Program-made: the position numbers and the translations under genes
The notes under the pieces: generated by a model
What the model saw: the letters and a program-made list of their open reading frames with translations, nothing else
Databases searched by the model: none
Told to the model about the DNA's origin: nothing
In this document: piece after piece, positions 1-5,001 of the stretch
How positions within the stretch are numbered: the stretch's first letter is position 1
How the letters are laid out: every line of letters starts with the position of its first letter
Assembly (NCBI GenBank): GCA_002425305.1
Contig: DILZ01000104.1
Coordinates: 17,128-22,128 of the forward strand
Length of the DNA stretch: 5,001 nt
Source of the DNA: Ruminococcaceae bacterium UBA5579
GTDB taxonomy: Bacteria; Bacillota; Clostridia; Oscillospirales; Ruminococcaceae
Direction: 5' to 3'

Positions 1-62
1 CCGCCGTTATTCTCGACTCATATCTTGAATACCGCAGACAGCACCCCGACACGGAGGAATGA
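1..62 (+). CDS. 3' end of an unidentified upstream gene (partial)
   Basis: The frame starting at base 3 is open from the window edge and ends at a TGA at 60-62. It reads AVILDSYLEYRRQHPDTEE, a charged, helix-like tail that looks like a genuine protein C-terminus. Only about 19 residues are visible, too few to recognise a family. The stop lies one base before the ATG of the following SLOG gene, whose ribosome binding site (53-57) sits inside these last codons. That packing is typical of an operon with coupled translation and is the main reason to call this coding. Of the other two frames, one hits a TGA at 26-28; the other is open but simply continues into the SLOG gene upstream of its better start. 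Confidence 0.6.
   Translation, partial: AVILDSYLEYRRQHPDTEE
53..57 (+). promoter_or_regulatory. Ribosome binding site GGAGG of the SLOG gene
   Basis: GGAGG lies six bases before the ATG at 64, an optimal Shine-Dalgarno spacing. It decides the start: the in-frame TTG at 25 has no such site. The element is embedded in the last codons of the upstream gene. Confidence 0.85.
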
Positions 63-63
63 T

Positions 64-552
64 ATGTACAGAGTTTCTTTTACGGGCTATCGTCCCGAAA
101 AGCTACCGTTCTTCGGCGAGGACGATCCTCTTTGCGTCGACCTGAAAAAACGTCTCAGCGAGCAAATCAGATCACTTATCAAAAACGGAGCGGAGGAGTT
201 CTTTTCGGGAATGGCATTGGGCGTGGATACCTGGGCAGCGGAGGCAGTTTTGCAGCTGAAAGACGAATTCCCGCAGATACGGCTTAACGCGGTGATACCC
301 TGCCCCGAGCAATCCGATAAGTGGAGCGTAGAAAACAGGTGCCGTTACAACTCGATTTTGGAGCAATGCAGTAAGAAGATCACCGTTTCACCACAATATT
401 CAAGAGGCTGTATGCTTAAACGAAACAAGGCGCTTGTGGAGCTTTGCGACGTGCTGGTCGCCGTTTTTGACGGAATAAAGGGCGGCACTATGCAAACGGT
501 AAACTACGCGAAAGAACAACACAAAAGGACGATACTTATCTCGCCTGTTTAA
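64..552 (+). CDS. SLOG-family DUF1273 protein (YpsA-like)
   Basis: The 162-residue product belongs to the DUF1273/YpsA branch of the SLOG (SMF/DprA-LOG) superfamily, Rossmann-like proteins thought to bind nucleotide-derived ligands. Visible family motifs, numbered from the ATG at 64, are TGYRPEKL (7-14), the glycine-rich SGMALGVDTWAAE (48-60), IPCPEQSDKW (78-87), and RNKALVELCDVLVAVFDGIKGGT (120-142), the last resembling the usual acidic/GG ligand-pocket segment. No membrane segment or signal peptide is seen, so it is presumably cytoplasmic. The length is close to that of Bacillus subtilis YpsA (about 180 residues), so it appears complete. The ATG at 64 is chosen because GGAGG precedes it; an extension to a TTG at 25 is unsupported. 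The gene follows the upstream one after a single base, suggesting a shared mRNA. YpsA has been linked to cell division and stress in some Firmicutes, but the exact biochemical role is unsettled and none should be assigned here. Confidence 0.9.
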   Translation: MYRVSFTGYRPEKLPFFGEDDPLCVDLKKRLSEQIRSLIKNGAEEFFSGMALGVDTWAAEAVLQLKDEFPQIRLNAVIPCPEQSDKWSVENRCRYNSILEQCSKKITVSPQYSRGCMLKRNKALVELCDVLVAVFDGIKGGTMQTVNYAKEQHKRTILISPV

Positions 553-615
553 ATAATGTAATATAACAGATTTTAGGGCGTTTCCCTATAGTAAACAAGT
601 AAACGCGATCTATAC

Positions 616-646
616 AAAAAAATCTCCCGCCTAAACGGCGGGAGAT
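616..646 (-). terminator. Rho-independent terminator of the propeller/HD-GYP gene
   Basis: A perfect 10-bp stem (ATCTCCCGCC at 622-631 with GGCGGGAGAT at 637-646) closes a five-base loop (TAAAC). Read on the minus strand it is followed at once by a run of T (complement of the A-run 616-621), the classic intrinsic terminator form. It begins 8 bases after the stop codon of the minus-strand gene. On the plus strand the tail is only AATTTGATTATT, so it could act as a weaker bidirectional terminator for the convergent SLOG gene. Confidence 0.93.
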
Positions 647-653
647 AATTTGA

Positions 654-3600
654 TTATTGGTTATCATTTGAATCGGCGTTACCGGTATTCTCGGCAGCTT
701 GATACACTTTGGCTTTCTTGTTTTTATTCTCCCATACAAGCACACTGTCCAATTTGCCCTCGCGGACTATCTCCAAAAAAGCGGAAACGATATCCGTGTT
801 AAGCTGCTTGCCGGAAATGCTGAGCATCTCGTCTATAATGACCTCCGCGTACATCTGCTGTCGGTACGGGCGCGTGGAGTTCATTGCGTCAAATGTATCG
901 GCAACGGCTATTATCTGCGCTATCTCGGGGATATCTTCGCCGGTCTTTCCGAATGGATAACCCGTGCCGTCAATATGCTCGTGGTGGAAGCCCGCTCCTA
1001 CGGCGAGTTCGGGACGTATTACAATCTCCTTGAGTATCTCATAACCGTTCAGCGCGTGCTGACTGATTATTTCAAACTCCTCATCCGTGAGCTTTTCGGG
1101 CTTGCCCAATATCTTATCCGGAACGGCTATCTTTCCGATATCGTGCAGCAAGCCTATGTTGTAGATGTCCGTTATACGCTGCTCGTCAAATCCCATCTTT
1201 TCCGCTATCATTTCAGCGTATCTTGCCACACGGAACGAGTGACCGTTGGTGTATTTGTCCTTAAGGTCGATACACTTCGCAAACGCCTTGATTATCTGAT
1301 TTACGAACTCGCGGTTTTCCGCTTCTTTTTTCATCAGCCGGCGAGTTTTCATCTTACCGATAATGATCATAAACAGCATAACGCCCGCAAGAGCAATGCC
1401 CGCGACTACGCACCAGAACCAAAACTGCTCGAAAAACGCCTTTTTCTTAACGAGCTTTACGCTTATCGTTTCCGTTTCCTCGCCCGTCATCGTGTCTACA
1501 ATGGAGAATTTGAACGTATAGTTTCCCGATCTGAGGTTCGTATAGCTTATCGGCTGCATCTCCTGCTTCGTAAAGGTGAGCTTTACATCGTCAAAGCCGT
1601 CAAGGAAATACGAAAACCTTGGGCTTGTAAGCTGGAAGGTCGGCGCGAAAGCGTGAAATGTAAGTCTTTTGCAGTCAGATGGTATCGTCACGGTCTCCCC
1701 GTCTTTTATTACAATACGCTCATCATCGACCTCGATATAAGGCACACTTAGTTTTATTCCGCCCGCCGTGTTCTCTTCCTCGTTGATGTTTATCGAGGAT
1801 ACTCCGGAAACTCCGGCAATGTACAGTTGACCGTCCTCTGCCACGCAGCTGTATGAGTTCGCGGTAGCAACGCAGGGCAGTCCACAGTTTACATCATAGA
1901 AGGAATACTCAAGATTTTCGTCGGCTATCATATCCTCTCTGTTTACCGTATAAATGCCGCTGCTGCTTAATATCCACATTCTGTCGCTGTTATCGAACAC
2001 CATATCGAAGTTGTTGGAATATGGGAATTTGCTTATCGTTCTGACGCTGCCGTTTTCCAGATAGGCTATCGAGTTTCCCGTTATAACCCACATCGCGCCG
2101 TTTTTCGGGTCTTTCTTCAAGCGCAGAATGATCTCCGATTTAAGACCGTCGTCAAATCCAAACCTGTTAAGAACCTTTTCGCGGTCCGTAACAATGATGC
2201 CGCTGCCGTCGCTTCCCATATAGATCAAGCCGTCACTGCCCTCACATATGGTAAGTATCTCGGTGTTTCCAAGACCGCTGCTCTCATCTAATGTCTTTAT
2301 TATCTTGCCGTCCTTAATAAACGCCACGCCGCCTGTCGCGGTCACAACGACGGTTCCGTCGGAAAGCAGCTCTAACGTGCGAACTTTATCGGATTTCATT
2401 CCGTTTTTTCTGTTGAAATACTCACACTCTCCGGTTTTGCCGTTATAACATATCAAGCCTTTTTCACTGTATGTACAGAGCCACAAGCGGTCGCCGGTCA
2501 GGCTCGTTTTGATACAGCGTATGCGCACTCCCTCCAGCGCTTCGGTAAGCGGAGTGGTCTTTTTCTTTCCGTTGCTGTCAAGTAGGATAAGTCCGTTATC
2601 CGTACCTATATACAACTCGTCGTCGTAAATACACGTTGCGTTTACGACACGGTTATCCAATCCCGCGATTTTACTTACGTTCGTAAAATCGCTGCGGACC
2701 ACCTTCATAACCCCCTGGCGCGACGATACGAACCATAGATTTCCCTCGTAATCCACTATCATCTTCTCAACGGAATTGTTAAGCGGAAAATCGGGGTATG
2801 TGGTGTACTCTCCGTCGACGTTCAACATTCCTACGCCATTATCGGAGCATATCCAGAACGATCCCTCCTCGGCGGGGTATATTGAGTTTATGCTGACGCT
2901 CGGCGCAACGGAATATTTTTTGCTGCCCGACATTCCGTTGAAAATATCTCCGCACACCACCTCGGATTCGTCCGAGCCTATCCATACCTTTCCTTTTGTT
3001 TCGGGATCGGGAGCTATGCAGTTCGCCATACTTATATCAAGCTCGTCGCTGCTGACAGAGTGTGTTATCTTCAGATCCTCGATGCTGAAGCAAACTCCCT
3101 CCAGCGTAATACCGTAGATAACTCCGTCGACACACTTCGTAAGCTGCATCAGATATCTTCCGTCGACCACGGGATCATTTATCGGAAGAACGGTTTTGCT
3201 TTCCTCGTCGACGCGGTAAAGCCCTTCCGTCGTCGCAAATATTATTCGCCCGCTGTCGTCCTGCGTTATTGAACGGACCGACATCGACATAAGACCCGCG
3301 TTGCGTCCGTAATAAGTGTACTCGCCGTTTTCATACAAAACAAGTCCGCTGTCATTCGTTCCTATCCATAGTCTGTCGTCCTTATCAAGATAAAGGCTTA
3401 CCGTGCTTGTAATTCCCGTTTGCGCGCTGAAGCGCTCGAATGAAACTCCGTCATAAAAGGTAAGTCCGCTGTAGCTGCCTATAAATATGTATCCGTTCTT
3501 AGATTGAACTATGTCGTTTGCCTCTGAGGTAGGTAAGCCGTTGGAATTGTTATACAAAAACGTTGAATAGTTATTTAGATGATACCCCGGTATCCCTTGT

Positions 3601-3713
3601 GCTTTTGCTTTTTTGAAGCACGCGCACGGGAACAAAAAAAGCGATATTAATACAACAAAGACAATAATCACACTTAGCCTTGACCATTTACGTTTTGAAT
3701 ATGATCCATTCAA
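654..3713 (-). CDS. Membrane sensor: double beta-propeller, Y_Y_Y domain, HD-GYP c-di-GMP phosphodiesterase
   Basis: This is a 1019-residue one-protein receptor that likely couples an external ligand to cyclic-di-GMP hydrolysis. Order, numbered from the TTG start: a basic N-terminus and hydrophobic signal (about 14-31) with a possible AKA cleavage site (36-38); about 14 Reg_prop-type blades (roughly 60-645) with the recurring pattern of a polar 'D-G' turn, then [LI][WY][IVF]G, then a GL/GV strand; a Y_Y_Y Ig-like domain ending in YTNLRSGNYTFKF (about 655-755); one transmembrane helix (764-786); a charged, probably coiled linker; and an HD-GYP domain (about 800-985). Expected metal and catalytic residues are present: H825, H857-D858-K861 (HDIGK), H886, H910-H911 and D939. 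The signature reads HHEHIDGTGYP (910-920), with His where the family usually has Arg. Topology would put the propellers outside and HD-GYP inside. There is no histidine kinase, receiver or GGDEF domain. The TTG at 3713 is preferred because AAAGGAG lies eight bases before it; a GTG at 3722 (three residues longer) overlaps that site. Ligand and target process are unknown. Confidence 0.92.
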   Translation of the reverse strand: MNGSYSKRKWSRLSVIIVFVVLISLFLFPCACFKKAKAQGIPGYHLNNYSTFLYNNSNGLPTSEANDIVQSKNGYIFIGSYSGLTFYDGVSFERFSAQTGITSTVSLYLDKDDRLWIGTNDSGLVLYENGEYTYYGRNAGLMSMSVRSITQDDSGRIIFATTEGLYRVDEESKTVLPINDPVVDGRYLMQLTKCVDGVIYGITLEGVCFSIEDLKITHSVSSDELDISMANCIAPDPETKGKVWIGSDESEVVCGDIFNGMSGSKKYSVAPSVSINSIYPAEEGSFWICSDNGVGMLNVDGEYTTYPDFPLNNSVEKMIVDYEGNLWFVSSRQGVMKVVRSDFTNVSKIAGLDNRVVNATCIYDDELYIGTDNGLILLDSNGKKKTTPLTEALEGVRIRCIKTSLTGDRLWLCTYSEKGLICYNGKTGECEYFNRKNGMKSDKVRTLELLSDGTVVVTATGGVAFIKDGKIIKTLDESSGLGNTEILTICEGSDGLIYMGSDGSGIIVTDREKVLNRFGFDDGLKSEIILRLKKDPKNGAMWVITGNSIAYLENGSVRTISKFPYSNNFDMVFDNSDRMWILSSSGIYTVNREDMIADENLEYSFYDVNCGLPCVATANSYSCVAEDGQLYIAGVSGVSSININEEENTAGGIKLSVPYIEVDDERIVIKDGETVTIPSDCKRLTFHAFAPTFQLTSPRFSYFLDGFDDVKLTFTKQEMQPISYTNLRSGNYTFKFSIVDTMTGEETETISVKLVKKKAFFEQFWFWCVVAGIALAGVMLFMIIIGKMKTRRLMKKEAENREFVNQIIKAFAKCIDLKDKYTNGHSFRVARYAEMIAEKMGFDEQRITDIYNIGLLHDIGKIAVPDKILGKPEKLTDEEFEIISQHALNGYEILKEIVIRPELAVGAGFHHEHIDGTGYPFGKTGEDIPEIAQIIAVADTFDAMNSTRPYRQQMYAEVIIDEMLSISGKQLNTDIVSAFLEIVREGKLDSVLVWENKNKKAKVYQAAENTGNADSNDNQ

Positions 3714-3721
3714 CCGTATCA

Positions 3722-3728
3722 CTCCTTT
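3722..3728 (-). promoter_or_regulatory. Ribosome binding site AAAGGAG deciding a TTG start
   Basis: On the minus strand AAAGGAG occupies 3728 down to 3722, eight bases before the TTG at 3713-3711. An upstream in-frame GTG (3722-3720) shares its first G with the Shine-Dalgarno itself and so could not be read efficiently from it. No in-frame ATG lies nearby. The large sensor gene therefore probably starts at TTG. Confidence 0.8.
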
Positions 3729-3776
3729 AACCCGCTAAACAATTAAATTTATCGAAAATATTATTCTCTAGTTTAT

Positions 3777-3805
3777 ATTATAACAAACCCGTAAAAAAAA
3801 GTCAA
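3777..3805 (-). promoter_or_regulatory. Sigma-A promoter of the propeller/HD-GYP gene
   Basis: On the minus strand TTGACT (3805-3800) and a perfect TATAAT (3782-3777) are separated by exactly 17 bases. Transcription should begin near 3770, giving a leader of about 55 nt before the TTG start. The spacer begins with a T-run. No convincing operator palindrome is seen over it. The promoter lies just downstream of the tetR terminator, so the sensor gene is an independent transcription unit. Confidence 0.88.
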
Positions 3806-3813
3806 CTATTAAC

Positions 3814-3846
3814 AAAAAAGCTATACGGCGTTACTGCCGTATAGCT
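3814..3846 (-). terminator. Rho-independent terminator of the tetR-family gene
   Basis: A perfect 11-bp stem (AGCTATACGGC at 3819-3829 with GCCGTATAGCT at 3836-3846) encloses a six-base loop. On the minus strand it runs into TTTTTTGTT, the U-tract of an intrinsic terminator. It lies about 40 bases past the TAG stop of the regulator gene and just before the promoter of the next gene, so it insulates the two. Confidence 0.92.
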
Positions 3847-3885
3847 AAGCTAACCGAATATTTTTATACACAAGGATCAATTACG

Positions 3886-4515
3886 CTAGGCAAGCCGAAA
3901 TTCGACGTTCCCTCCGCCATTTGCAAGAACCGTATTCACGTTTTCAATACACAGCTCCACCATTTTCCCCGCAAGCTCCGCCGCTTGCTCTATCTTGCAG
4001 CTTTCCGGATGAATATGCCATTCCAGGTACATATTCAAAAAACCGCCGACAATGAACGACGACACTATGGCAGCGTTCTCGCCGTGCTTTTTGCACAACT
4101 GCTCCAACAGCATATCCGTCATTTCTTTGATGACATTTTTCAGCCGTGACATAAGTAAACCGCGCATATCTACGCGTACCAAATGAAAATAATAATCAAA
4201 CTCTACCGTAATAAGCGTATCCAAACCGATAAACAGATCGTATGCGCTTTTTCGGGAAGCCTTCAGGTCTATGCTTTGAACCAAGCCTCCGAGTGCCTCG
4301 ACAAGATCGCCCTCGATCTCGTCGAGTATATCGGTTATGTTCCGATAATGTGTGTAGAATGTTCTTCGATTGACATTTGCCTCCTGCGTAAGCTCGCTTA
4401 TGCTTATAGAGGAAATATCCTTCTCTTCCATTATCTTGAAAAGTGCCGCTTTAATTGCCTTTTTCGTACGGATGACCCGTTTATCGGAATCATGTCGAGA
4501 AGTAAACTCTGGCAT
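3886..4515 (-). CDS. TetR/AcrR-family transcriptional regulator
   Basis: The 209-residue protein is a TetR-type repressor, normally a cytoplasmic dimer whose C-terminal pocket binds a small ligand. The N-terminal DNA-binding domain spans about residues 13-65, with the helix-turn-helix in ISISELTQEANVNRRTFYTHY (about 37-57), and RRTFYTHY as the typical recognition helix. The all-helical C-terminal part ends in a pattern (SSFIVGGFLNMYLEWH, about 152-167) reminiscent of the TetR_C_8/DhaS-like group common in Firmicutes; that subgroup call is tentative. Length is normal for the family and the gene looks intact, ending in TAG. The ATG at 4515 fits the family N-terminus; its ribosome site is imperfect (AAAGGCGGGA, with the GCGGGA part seven bases away). 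It has its own promoter, a structured leader and a terminator, hence monocistronic. No efflux or metabolic partner is adjacent, so the target is unknown; autoregulation or control of the downstream sensor gene are possibilities only. Confidence 0.93.
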   Translation of the reverse strand: MPEFTSRHDSDKRVIRTKKAIKAALFKIMEEKDISSISISELTQEANVNRRTFYTHYRNITDILDEIEGDLVEALGGLVQSIDLKASRKSAYDLFIGLDTLITVEFDYYFHLVRVDMRGLLMSRLKNVIKEMTDMLLEQLCKKHGENAAIVSSFIVGGFLNMYLEWHIHPESCKIEQAAELAGKMVELCIENVNTVLANGGGNVEFRLA

Positions 4516-4561
4516 GGCAAGATCCCGCCTTTCAAAAAAGTTTTTGTTTTCCTTACAGCGG

Positions 4562-4602
4562 AAAAAAACACAAAAAACAGACAGCGGTGTGCTAAAGTCT
4601 GC
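4562..4602 (-). terminator. Putative attenuator terminator in the tetR leader
   Basis: In the leader RNA, GCAGAC (4602-4597) can pair with GUCUGU (4582-4577), and inside it AGC (4593-4591) with GCU (4585-4583), leaving a UUU bulge and an ACACC loop. The stem is followed directly by UUUUU, then GUG, then seven U (down to 4562). This is intrinsic-terminator form, lying within the 5' leader rather than after a gene. The bulge makes it weaker than the two 3' terminators in the window. Function as an attenuator is inferred. Confidence 0.5.
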
Positions 4603-4635
4603 CGCGTTTCCGCGCAGCGTGACTTCAACACGCCG
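4585..4635 (-). promoter_or_regulatory. Long hairpin in the tetR 5' leader (possible cis-regulatory RNA)
   Basis: A 51-nt imperfect hairpin is visible. Outer stem 4585-4591 pairs with 4629-4635 (seven pairs, one G-U); a middle stem 4595-4599 pairs with 4621-4625 (five pairs) after a symmetric 3x3 internal loop; then two pairs, and a terminal CGCG/CGCG stem (4603-4606 with 4611-4614) closed by a four-base loop. It lies wholly downstream of the predicted start point (near 4656) and overlaps the 5' half of the terminator-like stem at 4577-4602, so both cannot form together. I do not recognise it as a known riboswitch class. Confidence 0.5.
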
Positions 4636-4648
4636 ACATAATTATTAT

Positions 4649-4658
4649 TTGTGAACAA
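4649..4658. promoter_or_regulatory. Short palindrome TTGTTCACAA at the tetR start point (possible operator)
   Basis: On the minus strand TTGTTCACAA is a perfect four-base inverted repeat around a TC centre, and it sits over the predicted transcription start of the tetR gene. The position suits autorepression, but the element is shorter than usual TetR operators and lies in AT-rich DNA, so it may be chance. Confidence 0.25.
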
Positions 4659-4662
4659 TTAT

Positions 4663-4691
4663 ATTATATATCCTTTAGTCAAAAAAGTCAA
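4663..4691 (-). promoter_or_regulatory. Sigma-A promoter of the tetR-family gene
   Basis: On the minus strand TTGACT (4691-4686) and TATAAT (4668-4663) are exactly 17 bases apart, as in the promoter of the sensor gene, and the -35 is likewise followed by a T-run. Start of transcription is predicted near 4656, leaving a leader of about 140 nt before the ATG at 4515, long for such a gene. The nrdG stop codon is about 32 bases upstream of the -35. Confidence 0.87.
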
Positions 4692-4722
4692 GTATATTTT
4701 CTTGCGAAAAACAACGAATTTT

Positions 4723-5001
4723 TCAGTCAAAAAGCACTATTTTATTTAACCGTATCGTCTCGTTAACATCAATAACGCGCTGGTTGGCGCTTCCCTTCCA
4801 ATGCAGCTTCGGGTCAAGCTGCGCGGCTATGAACTCGCCGTCGACGATAACGTCGCAATACCGCACGACCTCAAGCTCTCTTATCTCCTCGAACGTGTAG
4901 CCCGTATACAGCCACACCGTCTTATCGGAAAACACCTCGCGGAACTTTTTCGCAAGCCGCGTCACGTCGTCTCGATTCTGCGGGTGCAGCGGATCGCCGC
5001 C
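4723..5001 (-). CDS. nrdG: Anaerobic ribonucleoside-triphosphate reductase activating protein, C-terminal part (partial)
   Basis: The 92 visible residues are the C-terminal portion of NrdG, the radical-SAM activase that uses a 4Fe-4S cluster and S-adenosylmethionine to install the glycyl radical on the anaerobic ribonucleotide reductase NrdD, giving dNTPs without oxygen. The frame is open through the window edge and begins with GGDPLHP, the glycine-rich SAM-contacting motif. Next come VWLYTGYTFEE, then VDGEFIAAQLDPKLHWKGSANQRVIDV, all strongly NrdG-like; the gene stops at a TGA. The CxxxCxxC cluster motif and true start lie beyond 5001; a GTG at 4965 falls inside the conserved domain and is not the start. 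nrdG usually follows nrdD, which would lie outside the window. No clear terminator follows the stop, so some read-through into tetR is possible. Confidence 0.94.
   Translation of the reverse strand, partial: GGDPLHPQNRDDVTRLAKKFREVFSDKTVWLYTGYTFEEIRELEVVRYCDVIVDGEFIAAQLDPKLHWKGSANQRVIDVNETIRLNKIVLFD

Noticed and set aside
25..63. TTG start extending the SLOG protein by 13 residues
   Set aside because: No ribosome site precedes it and the extension lies inside the upstream gene; the ATG at 64 has GGAGG at ideal spacing and begins at the conserved domain.
574..606. Small inverted repeats after the SLOG gene (TAGGG/CCCTA at 574-588; GCGTTT/AAACGC at 578-606) and a repeated AGTAAAC
   Set aside because: Stems are only five or six pairs, overlap each other and have no U-tract, so no plus-strand terminator can be claimed.
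699..1751. A 350-codon plus-strand open frame opposite the HD-GYP and Y_Y_Y part of the sensor gene
   Set aside because: It is an antisense shadow: its translation has no recognisable domain, it has no ribosome site, and the minus strand encodes clear conserved motifs over the same stretch.
1779..3534. Repeated protein pattern in the sensor gene considered as DNA repeats
   Set aside because: The blades are divergent protein repeats; no direct nucleotide repeat of note was seen.
4183..4641. A 152-codon plus-strand frame across the tetR gene and its leader
   Set aside because: It lies opposite a convincing TetR gene, has no promoter or ribosome site, and encodes no recognisable domain.
4431..4658. 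A 75-codon minus-strand frame starting in the tetR leader, and a four-codon ATG frame (MSAC) starting at 4639
   Set aside because: Neither has a Shine-Dalgarno. The longer one overlaps tetR out of frame and is read through hairpins and T-runs; the short one is noted only as an unlikely leader peptide.
1..5001. Mobile elements, CRISPR arrays, tRNA or rRNA genes
   Set aside because: No transposase or integrase frame, regularly spaced repeats, terminal inverted repeats or RNA-gene signatures were found.

Overview
The window looks like chromosomal DNA from an anaerobic, moderately AT-rich Firmicute, most likely a gut Clostridia relative (Ruminococcus/Oscillospiraceae type). This is inferred from the genes and signals seen: a class III ribonucleotide reductase activase (nrdG), a YpsA/DUF1273 SLOG protein, Gram-positive-style AAAGGAG and GGAGG ribosome binding sites, textbook sigma-A promoters with T-rich spacers, and strong hairpin-plus-U-tract terminators. 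No species can be named from sequence alone.

Layout. Positions 1-62 (+) hold the last codons of an unidentified gene. It is separated by one base from a SLOG-fold DUF1273 gene (64-552, +), so the two look translationally coupled. A short convergent intergenic region (553-653) contains a perfect 10-bp terminator hairpin serving the gene from the other side. The minus strand from 654 to 3713 is one very large gene. Its product is a signal peptide, about fourteen beta-propeller blades (two seven-bladed propellers), a Y_Y_Y Ig-like domain, one transmembrane helix and a cytoplasmic HD-GYP domain. Its own promoter (3777-3805) and the terminator of the preceding gene (3811-3846) are both clear. Next comes a TetR-family regulator (3886-4515, -) with its own consensus promoter (4663-4691) and an unusually long, structured leader of about 140 nt. 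The window ends in the C-terminal part of nrdG (4723 to beyond 5001, -).

How they work together. The three minus-strand genes face the same way but have separate signals: tetR and the propeller gene each have a -35/-10 pair at the optimal 17-bp spacing, and a terminator lies between them. They are best read as independent transcription units, although nrdG has no obvious terminator and could read into tetR. The propeller protein probably senses an extracellular ligand (in related receptors, a glycan fragment) and controls cyclic-di-GMP hydrolysis directly, replacing the histidine kinase output of the better-known Bacteroidetes hybrid sensors. The TetR regulator's target is unknown.

The most noteworthy signals are the direct propeller-to-HD-GYP architecture and the tetR leader, where two mutually exclusive hairpins, one of them terminator-like, suggest transcription attenuation. 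No CRISPR array, transposon, tRNA or rRNA was seen.
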